Positions 1 through 8,900 of a stretch of DNA of 28,995 nucleotides are shown here, in pieces (within the stretch, counting starts at the first letter, position 1; every line of letters starts with the position of its first letter). The position numbers and the translations under genes were made by a program. The notes below the pieces were generated by a model. The model was not told the DNA's origin and ran no database searches. It saw only the letters and a list, made by a program, of their open reading frames with translations. Source of the stretch: 2-01-FULL-39-10-A sp964525395 (GTDB lineage Bacteria > Patescibacteriota > Microgenomatia > Levybacterales > UBA12049); contig CAZGGU010000008.1 in the NCBI GenBank assembly GCA_964525395.1, positions 1-28,995 of the forward strand, given 5' to 3'.

Positions 1-1538
1 ACTACAGACACATTCCAATCTCCTGCTATATCAGCCCGGCCGAATCCTGCAATCTCATTAGAAGACTCTCCTAGCGGTGAACAAGGGACTTTTTCGCAGA
101 CGACAAACAGTTGATCAGTCACTGTTTCGCGATTAGGATCTACATTCAGTCCTCCGATCATTACTGGTTCCTGATTCGCAAGTCTGAAGAAATATCTATA
201 AGCATGATCTGAATTCCCCACCCCAGAGATGGCGAAGTTATACGGCTTACCTTCAGTTTTAGAAAGAATAAAGTTTGAGATAGTCTCCATTTGCTTCACC
301 TGCTGATTTCCTGGAATAGCAATAGGTGTGAATTTAAGATTAATCAGAACCATTACTAAAACTGCGATACTGATAAATATTAAGCCGATCTTTTTAAATC
401 TAGTTTCGATTTCCGAAAATAATAATCCAAGAAGTAAAAATGGTAAAGGGAAAAGAAAACCTAAGTAATAATCATAAACAGATTTTTTATAAAAGAGAAA
501 CAAACCAATTCCGATTACAAACCAAACAGTTAGTAAAACATATTTATGATATTCTTTCTTTTCTTTTCTGGTTTTAAATAATTTGTAAAATAAAAATCCA
601 ACTGCCATTAGGCCAACTGCTAGTGAAAACAAAGTCCAAGCTATGACTAATGTCGAATCAAATTTATATTGATTTAAATGTGTGGGAAGTGAAAAAACTA
701 AACCTCCAAATAAGCGTTCAAAAACTAAACGAACATTAAAGAACACATCTCCACTTAACCCTGTATCTTGAGACCCAAAAATAAATCTAAAAATGTTTTG
801 TGAATTAGCAAACTGATGCCTCACTTCAAATGCCAAGAATGGAGAAAAACCAATCAAGAATCCTATAAACATTAACATATATCTCTTTACGAGCTCCACA
901 ACCCACTCAGCTTTTAACCTAAAATCTGCAAAGAAAATATAGAAAAACATAATTGCTCCGACGAAGGTTGCAAGATAATGTACCTGCAGATTTATTCCCA
1001 TTAAAAATCCTCCTAAAACAAACCAAAACCACTTCTTAGATTTAACACCAAGATAAAGCGAATATAAGCTAGCTAATGTAAAGAAAGGAAAGACGTTAGG
1101 ATTCCAGGAAGAACGGGAATAAATTATAACAATAGGAGACACTGCATAAAGAAGAGCTGCGATAAGTCCTCCTATTTTTCCAAAAAAATCTGTTCCTATT
1201 TTATAAACTAAATAGATGGTAGCAAGACCAAACAAAACCACCATGACCGCTGGCCCCACAGGATCATAATGAAAAAACCAAAGAAATGGCGCCATCAGGT
1301 AATAATAAATAGGTCCGAGAAAAAAACCTCCAACTGAACTAGTTGGCCCAAGTAAAGTTAAATCCCCATGTATTAAATTGTAAACGACCAATGCATCTCT
1401 TCCCTCATCTCCAAGGAAAACAATGTAGTCTTTTATTTTATATAAACGAAGAAATGCTCCGAGGAGAATAATTGCTATTATTCCTATGGCTTCTTTGGAG
1501 AATTTATAGTCTTTTATTCTCTTGGAAATATTTTTCAT
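1..1538 (-). CDS. GT39-type (ArnT/PMT-like) membrane glycosyltransferase, 3' end beyond window
   Basis: The frame is open from an ATG at 1538 to the left edge (about 512 residues visible, no stop). A first membrane segment lies near residues 17-33 and is followed by a GDEGRD motif at 43-48, which matches the acidic loop-1 motif of GT-C/GT39 transferases that use a polyprenol-phosphate sugar. Many further hydrophobic segments follow, then a soluble C-terminal stretch encoded near the window edge. The family moves a sugar from a lipid carrier onto protein or glycolipid on the outer face of the membrane. It starts 14 bases after the stop of the polyprenol-phosphate sugar synthase/GtrA gene, which could supply its donor; this link is inferred. 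Acceptor and sugar cannot be told from the sequence. Confidence 0.8.
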   Translation of the reverse strand, partial: MKNISKRIKDYKFSKEAIGIIAIILLGAFLRLYKIKDYIVFLGDEGRDALVVYNLIHGDLTLLGPTSSVGGFFLGPIYYYLMAPFLWFFHYDPVGPAVMVVLFGLATIYLVYKIGTDFFGKIGGLIAALLYAVSPIVIIYSRSSWNPNVFPFFTLASLYSLYLGVKSKKWFWFVLGGFLMGINLQVHYLATFVGAIMFFYIFFADFRLKAEWVVELVKRYMLMFIGFLIGFSPFLAFEVRHQFANSQNIFRFIFGSQDTGLSGDVFFNVRLVFERLFGGLVFSLPTHLNQYKFDSTLVIAWTLFSLAVGLMAVGFLFYKLFKTRKEKKEYHKYVLLTVWFVIGIGLFLFYKKSVYDYYLGFLFPLPFLLLGLLFSEIETRFKKIGLIFISIAVLVMVLINLKFTPIAIPGNQQVKQMETISNFILSKTEGKPYNFAISGVGNSDHAYRYFFRLANQEPVMIGGLNVDPNRETVTDQLFVVCEKVPCSPLGESSNEIAGFGRADIAGDWNVSV

Positions 1539-1552
1539 AAGTTGGGCAAATC

Positions 1553-2680
1553 TTATTTATTTCGCCAAATGAAGCGACTGTATATTGTAAAATTCCAAAC
1601 AAGAAGAAGACCTGTTCCAAATAACCAGTAAATCAAATAATATTGTCTTCCAAAAAGTGAGTCTCCGATAAAAATGGATCCATCTTGCCATAAAATTACA
1701 CCAATATTTGATGTTAAGAAAAATATGGTCATTCCAATTAAGTACTTCCTGAAACTCGTAATTCTATTATGCTTAAATGTCCAGAGATTATTTAAATTAT
1801 AATTTGAAAATATCGCTAGTTCTGCGCCAATCATATTCGCTACCACTAAATTAACGTTAGTTTTATGAGCAAGAAACCAGTAAATAGAAAGGTTGATCAC
1901 AAATCCTAATCCTCCTACTACTAAAAATTTCCCAAAAGGACCCATGATTAATTCTTTTAGTCTTGTAGAAACAACAAATTTAAATACTTCAAACATATAA
2001 GTAAGTGGAACGATTTTTGACTGACCAGTAGTTCTGTCACTAAAATGGAAAGGAACTTCAGCGATTTTAAATCCATCTCTTACTGCTTTATGTAAAAAGG
2101 ATATTTGAAAAATATAGCCTTTATAATCTTTTAACTCGGTTTTTTCTTTAAGAAATACTTCTTTTCGAAGGGCCCTATATCCTCCGGTCCAGTCATGAAT
2201 TGAGAACTTAGTGAACACAAATCTTACAAACATGTTTGCGGATCTAGAAAATATCTTTCTGCTCAAGGGCCAATTTTTAGGGATAGAGCCACCATCACTA
2301 TATCTATTTCCGATCACCATATCATATCCCTCATCAATTTTTTCCAAAAACTGAGGAATCTTCTTAGGGTCATGCTGCATATCTGCATCCATTTCAAACA
2401 TCACATCTACTTTTAATTCTTCGACTGCGTAACTCATAGCTCTGACATATGCTGCCCCCAAGCCATTTTTTTTACCCTGATTCAAATATAGATTTTTATA
2501 TTTCTTCATCAAATCTTTGACAATTGCCTCAGTGCCATCAGTAGAGTAATCATCAGCAATTAAAATATTCATGTCATATTTTGATTTTAAAGGAGGAAAA
2601 ATTTCCTTTTCGAGGATTTCAATTATTTTCTCAACATTTCCCGATTCATTAAACGTGGGGATTATAATTACTACTTTCAT
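1553..2680 (-). CDS. Polyprenol-phosphate sugar synthase (DPM1-like GT2) fused to a GtrA domain
   Basis: The protein has 375 residues and two domains. Residues 1-230 are a GT2 domain like dolichol-phosphate mannose synthase, with PTFNE at 8-12, a DD pair at 43-44, DAD at 98-100 and a GNRY motif at 124-127. Residues about 248-372 form a four-helix GtrA domain with its conserved NYNLNNLWTF stretch near 293-302. The GT2 part should transfer mannose (or glucose) from a nucleotide sugar to a polyprenyl phosphate on the cytoplasmic face. GtrA-type domains are thought to help flip or handle the lipid-linked sugar. It lies downstream of uxs and directly upstream of a GT39-type transferase, the likely user of the product. 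The exact sugar is not determinable. Confidence 0.87.
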   Translation of the reverse strand: MKVVIIIPTFNESGNVEKIIEILEKEIFPPLKSKYDMNILIADDYSTDGTEAIVKDLMKKYKNLYLNQGKKNGLGAAYVRAMSYAVEELKVDVMFEMDADMQHDPKKIPQFLEKIDEGYDMVIGNRYSDGGSIPKNWPLSRKIFSRSANMFVRFVFTKFSIHDWTGGYRALRKEVFLKEKTELKDYKGYIFQISFLHKAVRDGFKIAEVPFHFSDRTTGQSKIVPLTYMFEVFKFVVSTRLKELIMGPFGKFLVVGGLGFVINLSIYWFLAHKTNVNLVVANMIGAELAIFSNYNLNNLWTFKHNRITSFRKYLIGMTIFFLTSNIGVILWQDGSIFIGDSLFGRQYYLIYWLFGTGLLLVWNFTIYSRFIWRNK

Positions 2681-2707
2681 GTTTAAATATTTTAGCTTAA
2701 TTTAGGT

Positions 2708-3655
2708 TTATTTGAAATATTCAATAGTCTCAGCAAGCCCCTCTTCTAAACCAACTCGAGGCTCCCAATGAAGCAATTTACGCGCTTTTGTAATATCTGG
2801 CCTTCTCTTAAGCGGGTCATCTTCAGGTAAATCTTCACTAAATACTATCTCACTCTCAGAACCTGTAATCTTTTTAACCATTTGAGCATATTCAAGAACA
2901 CTGTGTTCATCAGGAGAACCAATATTTACAATCTCTCCCGCAGTATTTGGCTCAAACATTAATTTCATCAACCCATCAACTGTATCTGAAACGTAGCAAA
3001 GCGAGCGAGTCTGCGTTCCATCCCCAAAAACAGTAATCGGCTTCCCCTCGAGCGCTTGGTTGGCAAAAATAATAATCATTCTCATATCGTCTTTCATCAT
3101 ATGTGTTCCATATGTATTGAATATACGCGCAATACGAGCATCAACTCCTCGGGATCGCCAAAAATAAGCCGTAATTGTTTCTCCAAACCTTTTCGCTTCA
3201 TCATAAACAGATCTAGGACCTGTGGTAGAAACATTTCCACGATATTCTTCCTTTTGTGGGTGCTCAAGCGGATCTCCATATGCTTCAGATGTGGAGGCAA
3301 ATAAAAACTTAGCGTTATTTTTTTCTGCGAATCTTAAAAGTTCAAGCGTACCAGTCGTATTTGCCAACATTGTTTCCATTGCTAAAGCATGATAGCTAAT
3401 CTTACTATGATGATTTGGAGAAGCTGGACTCGCTAAATGAAAAACAAAGTCTGCTTTTATATGATCAGGAATTGGCTCAATAATATCATGGTGTATAAAC
3501 TCGAAATTTTCGTTATCTTTAAATTCAGCAATATTTTCCTCAATGCTAGTTATAAAATTATCAACACAAATTACGCGGTATCCTAGATCAAGAAGTGTTT
3601 TACAAAGATGTGAGCCGATAAATCCGGCTCCTCCAGCTACAAGAACTGTCTGCAT
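2708..3655 (-). CDS. uxs: UDP-glucuronate decarboxylase (UDP-xylose synthase)
   Basis: This is a 315-residue extended short-chain dehydrogenase. It shows the NAD-binding GGAGFIG at 8-14, the HLASPASP signature at 73-80 that marks UXS proteins, STSEAYGDP at 121-129, and the catalytic YDEAK (Tyr151, Lys155). The stretch GDGTQTRSLCYVSD also matches UXS. The reaction is oxidative decarboxylation of UDP-glucuronate to UDP-xylose in the cytoplasm. Its substrate would come from the UDP-glucose dehydrogenase three genes upstream in the same train. Its ATG overlaps the gmd stop by one base (TAATG), so translation is probably coupled. UDP-apiose synthase or an epimerase is a less likely alternative. 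Confidence 0.88.
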   Translation of the reverse strand: MQTVLVAGGAGFIGSHLCKTLLDLGYRVICVDNFITSIEENIAEFKDNENFEFIHHDIIEPIPDHIKADFVFHLASPASPNHHSKISYHALAMETMLANTTGTLELLRFAEKNNAKFLFASTSEAYGDPLEHPQKEEYRGNVSTTGPRSVYDEAKRFGETITAYFWRSRGVDARIARIFNTYGTHMMKDDMRMIIIFANQALEGKPITVFGDGTQTRSLCYVSDTVDGLMKLMFEPNTAGEIVNIGSPDEHSVLEYAQMVKKITGSESEIVFSEDLPEDDPLKRRPDITKARKLLHWEPRVGLEEGLAETIEYFK

Positions 3656-4635
3656 TATCCCTCATTCCTTTTTACTAATTCGAGGTCTGCTTTTACCATC
3701 ATTTCAACTAATTCTTTAAAGCTTGTCTTCGGGGTCCATCCTAATTTATCTTTAGCTTTACTTGCATCTCCGATTAGATGGTCAACCTCAGCTGGTCTCA
3801 TGTGAGCGCCTACATTAGAAACTACATAATCTTTCCAGTTAGAGATTCCTACTGTTTCAAACGCAATCCTTACAAATTCCTCTACTGAATGAGCTTCACC
3901 TGTGGCAATGACATAATCATCAGGTTGATCTTGCTGGAGCATCATCCACATAGCCTCCACATAGTCCCCTGCAAATCCCCAATCGCGCTTAGCATCCAGA
4001 TTTCCTAGCTCTAATTTTTCTTGATGACCCAAGGAAATACGAGCTACTGCATGAGAAATTTTTCGAGTTACGAATTCTAAACCACGTCGAGGAGATTCAT
4101 GATTAAAAAGAATTCCAGAACAAGCAAACATATCATAACTTTCTCTATAGTTAACAGTTATATAGTGACCGTAAACTTTTGCTACCCCATAGGGAGAGCG
4201 AGGATAAAATCTAGTGGTCTCTCTCTGTGGAACTTCCTGAACTTTTCCAAACATCTCAGAACTAGATGCTTGATAAAATCTAGCCTCTGGCTTTACCATT
4301 CTTACAGCTTCGAGAATTCTGGTTACACCAATTCCTGTAAAATCTCCAGTCAAAACTGGTTGATCCCAAGATGTTTTCACAAATGATTGTGCTGCTAGGT
4401 TATAAACTTCATCCGGCTGCGCTGTTTTTATCGCTGCCATAAGTGAAACTTGATCTAATAGATCTGCTGGAAGAATAGTTAATCTCTCGTGATTCTCAAA
4501 CTGCTTAATTCTTTCGTTGTTTACTGTGCTTGATCTTCTAGTTGTTCCGAAAACTTCATATCCTTTCTCAAGAAGAAGTTCTGCTAAATACGATGCGTCT
4601 TGTCCTGTAATTCCGGTAATAAGTGCTCTAGGCAT
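3655..4635 (-). CDS. gmd: GDP-mannose 4,6-dehydratase
   Basis: This 326-residue protein converts GDP-D-mannose to GDP-4-dehydro-6-deoxy-D-mannose. The nucleotide-binding motif GITGQD at 8-13 is characteristic of GMD, as are TTRRSS at 31-36, YNLAAQSFV at 78-86, the SSSEMFG catalytic strand at 124-130, YGVAK (Tyr149, Lys153) and the NHESPRRG loop. Length is slightly shorter than the usual 340-370. It sits three bases after rmd, the reductase for its product, and overlaps the uxs start by one base. No Shine-Dalgarno precedes its ATG, so it probably depends on coupling to the upstream gene. Confidence 0.94.
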   Translation of the reverse strand: MPRALITGITGQDASYLAELLLEKGYEVFGTTRRSSTVNNERIKQFENHERLTILPADLLDQVSLMAAIKTAQPDEVYNLAAQSFVKTSWDQPVLTGDFTGIGVTRILEAVRMVKPEARFYQASSSEMFGKVQEVPQRETTRFYPRSPYGVAKVYGHYITVNYRESYDMFACSGILFNHESPRRGLEFVTRKISHAVARISLGHQEKLELGNLDAKRDWGFAGDYVEAMWMMLQQDQPDDYVIATGEAHSVEEFVRIAFETVGISNWKDYVVSNVGAHMRPAEVDHLIGDASKAKDKLGWTPKTSFKELVEMMVKADLELVKRNEG

Positions 4636-4638
4636 AAA

Positions 4639-5589
4639 TTAATTCTGGCTTCTCCAATATTCTAACGTATCTTCAAGTGCTTTTTCAATGGGAACTTGTG
4701 GCGTCCAACCAGTCAAATCTTTAAATTTGGAATAGTCACAAACAAAATCTGGATTGTCAGATGGACGCATCAATGCTGGATCCTCAACTGTCTGGATTTC
4801 GATTTTAGACATCCCAATCATCATGTCTAAAATCGACTGTATTTCATATGATTTGCCTGAACCTAAGTTATAAACATCTCCTGCAATTCCTTGCTCCAGC
4901 GCCATACGATACGCTCGAACAATGTCTTCAACTGAAGTAAAATCTCTTTTAGATTTAAGGTTTCCGACTTTCATATCTTTTTCTTTACCTCTTTCTATAT
5001 CAACTATCCTTTTAGCGAATCCTGAAACGACAAAATCTGGAGATTGTCTCGGACCAATATGATTAAACGGACGAACTCTTACAATTTGAATTTTTTCTGA
5101 GAGAAAATACTGGAGACCCAGATAATCCTGTGCCAATTTGGAAACTGCATAAGGATTGGTAGGATTAAATGGCGTTTCTTCATCAATAGGTAAATTTTCT
5201 TCAGAAACCAAACCATAAACTTCGGCTGAGGAAACTATCAACACTCTTGCTCCCAACAATTCATTTTTTCTAATTGCTTCGAGCAGATTGATCTCAGAGG
5301 TTACATTATTATTAAAAGTTTCTGAAGGATTATTTATGCTATTTCCGGCTGAAGCCATCGCAGCAAGATGGAAAATGTAGTCTGGTCTGTCTTGACGAAT
5401 TAAATCTAAAACGCTTTTTTCATCGAGCAGGTTTAATTTATAGAGGGTTATTTTATCCTTCTCAGGAAGCTTCTTGAGACTGTCATCAGAATGATAAGTA
5501 CCGGAAACATTATATCCGTTATCAAGAAGTTCTTTTGCTAAATAGCTCCCAGCAAAACCAGTCACACCGGTTATCAAAGCTTTTTTCAT
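4639..5589 (-). CDS. rmd: GDP-4-dehydro-6-deoxy-D-mannose reductase
   Basis: This 316-residue short-chain dehydrogenase has GVTGFAG at 8-14, HLAAMAS at 74-80, SSAEVYG at 120-126 and the catalytic pair Tyr147/Lys151 in YAVSK. The RVRPFNHIGPRQ segment and the GNLKSKRDFT stretch are typical of Rmd. With gmd immediately downstream it should complete synthesis of GDP-D-rhamnose (GDP-6-deoxy-D-mannose) in the cytoplasm. The pairing of gmd with a reductase argues against a simple UDP-hexose epimerase. GDP-L-fucose synthase is less likely because the sequence looks closer to the Rmd branch. Three bases separate it from gmd and three from ugd. Confidence 0.85.
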   Translation of the reverse strand: MKKALITGVTGFAGSYLAKELLDNGYNVSGTYHSDDSLKKLPEKDKITLYKLNLLDEKSVLDLIRQDRPDYIFHLAAMASAGNSINNPSETFNNNVTSEINLLEAIRKNELLGARVLIVSSAEVYGLVSEENLPIDEETPFNPTNPYAVSKLAQDYLGLQYFLSEKIQIVRVRPFNHIGPRQSPDFVVSGFAKRIVDIERGKEKDMKVGNLKSKRDFTSVEDIVRAYRMALEQGIAGDVYNLGSGKSYEIQSILDMMIGMSKIEIQTVEDPALMRPSDNPDFVCDYSKFKDLTGWTPQVPIEKALEDTLEYWRSQN

Positions 5590-5592
5590 AGA

Positions 5593-6903
5593 TTATCTAC
5601 CTACACCTTTGTAGACAAATCCTGCCTTCTTTGCCTCGAGAGGACTATAAATATTTCTACCGTCAATTAAAAAATTCCCTTTCATCTCTAATTTTAACTT
5701 ATTTAAATCAATTTTTCTAAATTCATTCCATTCCGTCATAACAATAATTAAATCTGCATTTTTTGCAGCTTTAAATGCGCTTTCTGAGAAATCAATTCCA
5801 GTTATTATTCTTTTGGCGTTATTCATAGCTATAGGATCATACGCTTTGATCTTCGCGCCTTTATTTCGTAGTTGATTAATTACTGGAATAGAAGGTGCAT
5901 CTCGCATGTCATCTGTATCAGGCTTAAATGATAAGCCAAATACTGCGATATTTTTTCCTTTAACATCTCCTAGCATCTTCTCAGCTTTAATCACTACATC
6001 TTCGAAAGCCGTATGATTAATCGCCTCTACTTCTTTTAATAAGTTAAAATCGTATCCAGCATTTTGAGAGATAGAAATTAACGCTTTTACATCTTTTGGA
6101 AAACAACTACCACCATAGCCAGCTCCAGGTTGTAGAAAACTTCCACCAATTCGTTTATCCATGCCGATTCCCTCCAAAACTTTTAAACCGTCAGCGCCAG
6201 TTAATTCTGAAAGTTTTGCGATCGCATTTGCGAAAGAAATCTTAGTTGCTAAAAAGGCATTTGCTGCATATTTAATCATTTCAGCAGTTTCAATATTGGT
6301 CAAAACGAAATGGTCTCTAGGCCCAACTTCTCCAGAATCTAAATCACTATGCAGCTCAATAAGCAATTTTTGTGCTTTATCAGAATTAGTTCCTATAACC
6401 ACTCTGTCTGGATGAAGTGTGTCTGAAATAGCTTGTCCTTCCCTTAAAAATTCAGGGCAAGATGCCAAGTCATATGTTGCATCTTTTGGTTTATTAGCAT
6501 CAATTATTTTCTTAACTTCTTTATTCGTACCTACTGGAACGGTACTTTTTGTGGTAAAAACCGTATAATCTTTTAAGTACTTGGCAGCTTTTGCTGTTAC
6601 ATCTAATACTACTGATAAATCAGCTTCTCCAGTTTCTTTCGGAGGTGTTCCTACTGCGGTAAAGACAATACTCGATGCAGGAATTGCTTTATTATAGTCC
6701 ATGGTAAAGAGCAAACGGCCAGCATCTACATTTCTCTTTACCATCTCTTCAAGTCCAGGTTCGTAGATTGGAATAATACCTTTTTTTAGATTTTCAATTT
6801 TTTCAGGAGTATGACCGATAACCCAAACCGTGTTTCCGAGGTCAGCAAAAACTGCTGCTGTAACGAGCCCTACATAACCATGTCCTATAAATGTAATCGT
6901 CAT
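5593..6903 (-). CDS. ugd: UDP-glucose 6-dehydrogenase
   Basis: At 436 residues this is full length for the UDP-glucose/GDP-mannose dehydrogenase family. The N-terminal NAD domain has GHGYVGL at 7-13, the middle has the TTKSTVPVGT stretch near 117-126 and Lys211 in EMIKYAANAF, and GGSCFPKD carries the catalytic Cys267. The C-terminal domain contains FGLSFKPDTDDMRDAP. It oxidises UDP-glucose to UDP-glucuronate with two NAD+. The product is the substrate of the uxs gene in the same train. A TACAAT box at 6913-6918, nine bases before the ATG and inside the end of rmlD, could be a weak internal promoter. Confidence 0.94.
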   Translation of the reverse strand: MTITFIGHGYVGLVTAAVFADLGNTVWVIGHTPEKIENLKKGIIPIYEPGLEEMVKRNVDAGRLLFTMDYNKAIPASSIVFTAVGTPPKETGEADLSVVLDVTAKAAKYLKDYTVFTTKSTVPVGTNKEVKKIIDANKPKDATYDLASCPEFLREGQAISDTLHPDRVVIGTNSDKAQKLLIELHSDLDSGEVGPRDHFVLTNIETAEMIKYAANAFLATKISFANAIAKLSELTGADGLKVLEGIGMDKRIGGSFLQPGAGYGGSCFPKDVKALISISQNAGYDFNLLKEVEAINHTAFEDVVIKAEKMLGDVKGKNIAVFGLSFKPDTDDMRDAPSIPVINQLRNKGAKIKAYDPIAMNNAKRIITGIDFSESAFKAAKNADLIIVMTEWNEFRKIDLNKLKLEMKGNFLIDGRNIYSPLEAKKAGFVYKGVGR

Positions 6904-6910
6904 AAGAGGT

Positions 6911-7813
6911 TTATTGTAGCTGAGATTTCATGGTCTGTAAACCCTTACTAAAACCAGAAAAATTAGCTCCTAATTCTTTTATCTTAGCATTTGAGAGCGA
7001 CAAGTTAAATGGCCTCGGAGCTCTTCCTTGAAAAAACTCTTCACGGTTAGTTTTAATAATTAAATCTTTATCTAAATTAAAAGTTTCCGCAATTTTTATT
7101 GCTGCTTCATATGGAGTCAATGCATCTAGACCCACTAAATGATAAATTCCTATCGAATCAGTTTCAATTAATTTATCCAAACCAAAAGCTATGTCATCTA
7201 TGAATGTCGGGCAAAAATAATGATCAGTAACTGCTTTAACTTCCACTCCTTGATTTAACCTATCTAAAATAGCACGAACAAAATCATTTTTAGATTCGAA
7301 CTGTGCGCGATAAGGATATGCAATACGAGCGATGACATAATCTGCGCCAACTGCTTCAACTGCTTTTTCTCCCTCAAATTTAGTCTGAGCATACCAATTA
7401 ATAGGACTTGGCAAATCTTGCTCTGTATAACTTTTCCCTACTTCTAATTCTCCGTCAAAAACGAAATCAGTTGAAATATGGATTAGCTTCTTACCTAGTT
7501 CTCTACAAATCTCTGCCACATTCCCTGCTCCTTGTGCATTTATTTTCCAAGCCTCCCCTTCCTTTCCTAAATCTTTATCTTTTTCACAGCCATCCACATC
7601 AGCTTTAGCAGCAAGATTTAAAACAAAATTAGCATGAGTGTACTTTTTAAGTCGAGTCAAGCTTTCAGGATCCGTTATGTCAACACCATTCGACCTACTC
7701 AATGGAATAAAATCATATTTGTCTGATAATAATTCTGTTACTCTGCTGCCGATGAGGCCATTTAATCCTAGGCCGATTATTTGAGGTTTACTTGTCCCGT
7801 TAGAAATAGCCAT
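6911..7813 (-). CDS. rmlD: dTDP-4-dehydrorhamnose reductase
   Basis: The product has 300 residues with the dinucleotide motif GLNGLIG at 16-22, NLAAKADVD at 66-74, STDFVFDG at 114-121 and the catalytic pair Tyr141/Lys145 in YAQTK. These match RmlD, which reduces the 4-keto group in the last step of dTDP-L-rhamnose synthesis using NAD(P)H. A Rossmann strand starts about ten residues in, so the start may be a few codons late, but no better one was seen. It follows rmlB after a 67-base gap that holds a possible promoter. No rmlC-like 3,5-epimerase is fused to it or encoded in the window. Confidence 0.88.
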   Translation of the reverse strand: MAISNGTSKPQIIGLGLNGLIGSRVTELLSDKYDFIPLSRSNGVDITDPESLTRLKKYTHANFVLNLAAKADVDGCEKDKDLGKEGEAWKINAQGAGNVAEICRELGKKLIHISTDFVFDGELEVGKSYTEQDLPSPINWYAQTKFEGEKAVEAVGADYVIARIAYPYRAQFESKNDFVRAILDRLNQGVEVKAVTDHYFCPTFIDDIAFGLDKLIETDSIGIYHLVGLDALTPYEAAIKIAETFNLDKDLIIKTNREEFFQGRAPRPFNLSLSNAKIKELGANFSGFSKGLQTMKSQLQ

Positions 7814-7819
7814 AATTAA

Positions 7820-7828
7820 ACTTTATCA
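7820..7828 (-). promoter_or_regulatory. Possible TGn-extended -10 for rmlD, leaderless
   Basis: On the minus strand TG, one base, then TAAAGT (7825-7820) is followed by exactly six bases and the rmlD ATG at 7813. The -10 hexamer is a 4/6 match to TATAAT, so the call rests on the identical geometry of stronger sites at 25574, 25630 and 28665. It lies in the widest gap (67 bases) of the sugar cassette and would start a separate rmlD-ugd-rmd-gmd-uxs transcript. Confidence 0.35.
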
Positions 7829-7880
7829 ATGAAAATATTAACGAATCTAAACATCATTCATCATCCCAGCTAGAAGATTT

Positions 7881-8897
7881 CTAATGTGATCCATTATATT
7901 GTTTCTCGTAATATGTTTTGTATTCTCCACTTTTGACCTCTCTCCACCAATCTTCATGAGTTTTATACCAACCAACTGTTTTTTCTAGCCATTCATCAAA
8001 CGTGTGGAGAGGTTCCCAGCCTAGTTCATTTTTTATCTTAGAAAAGTCTACCGCATACCGCCTATCATGTCCTGGTCGATCTTTTACAAATTCAATTTCA
8101 TCTTCACTTTTTCCAAGTATTTTAATAATTTTTTTTGCAACGTCTAGATTAGAAACATCATCTGCCATTCCACCTACGCAATATGTCTCTCCCACTTTTC
8201 CATTTAACAAAACTGCCTCAATAGCACGACAATGATCTTCCACATAAAGCCAGTCACGAACATACAACCCATCACCATAAATAGGTACTTTTTTTCCTTC
8301 GAGAAGATTAGTAATTGCTAGTGGTATCATTTTTTCTGGAAAATGAAATGGCCCAAAATTATTAGAACAATTAGTAATTGTTATGGGTAAATCAAAAGTG
8401 TCATAATATGCCCGAACCAAATGATCTGAACCTGCTTTACTAGCTGAATATGGACTGTGTGGATTATATTTAGTTTGCTCGCTAAACTTATCTGTAGAAT
8501 TTAAATCAAGTGCTCCAAAAACTTCATCAGTCGATATATGATGAAATCTATTTACTTTATTTTTTAGGGCTGAATCCAAAAGAACCTGGGTACCCACTAC
8601 ATTTGTCAATACAAATGCGCCCGGCTCCATAATTGAGCGGTCTACGTGAGACTCAGCTGCGAAATGAACCACGATATCTATCCCCTGCATTACAGCATCC
8701 ACCTCCAAGGGATTACATATATCCCCTTTGATAAATGTATAATTAGGATTATCTTGAACTTCTTTGAGGTTTTCTAAATTTCCAGCGTAAGTTAATTTAT
8801 CAAAATTAACTATCTGATCGTCGGGATGATTTCGCATCCAATAGAGGATAAAATTAGACCCAATAAACCCCGCGCCACCTGTTACAAGAAGTGTCAT
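7881..8897 (-). CDS. rmlB: dTDP-glucose 4,6-dehydratase
   Basis: This is a 338-residue extended SDR with GGAGFIG at 7-13, NFDKLTYAGN at 31-40 and HFAAESHVDRS at 78-88. The dehydratase triad lies in STDEVFG (Thr123, Asp124, Glu125), with Tyr150/Lys154 in YSASK. These are diagnostic of RmlB, which converts dTDP-glucose to dTDP-4-dehydro-6-deoxyglucose. Its start lies three bases after the rmlA stop, so the two genes form a tight pair. Length is normal for the family. Confidence 0.95.
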   Translation of the reverse strand: MTLLVTGGAGFIGSNFILYWMRNHPDDQIVNFDKLTYAGNLENLKEVQDNPNYTFIKGDICNPLEVDAVMQGIDIVVHFAAESHVDRSIMEPGAFVLTNVVGTQVLLDSALKNKVNRFHHISTDEVFGALDLNSTDKFSEQTKYNPHSPYSASKAGSDHLVRAYYDTFDLPITITNCSNNFGPFHFPEKMIPLAITNLLEGKKVPIYGDGLYVRDWLYVEDHCRAIEAVLLNGKVGETYCVGGMADDVSNLDVAKKIIKILGKSEDEIEFVKDRPGHDRRYAVDFSKIKNELGWEPLHTFDEWLEKTVGWYKTHEDWWREVKSGEYKTYYEKQYNGSH

Positions 8898-8900
8898 AAA

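Noticed and set aside
3056..3304. Plus-strand open frame of 82 codons opposite uxs
   Set aside because: It lies wholly inside the well-supported uxs gene on the other strand, and its translation has no recognisable features. The same applies to the other short frames inside gmd, ugd, rmlB, ftsE and prfB.
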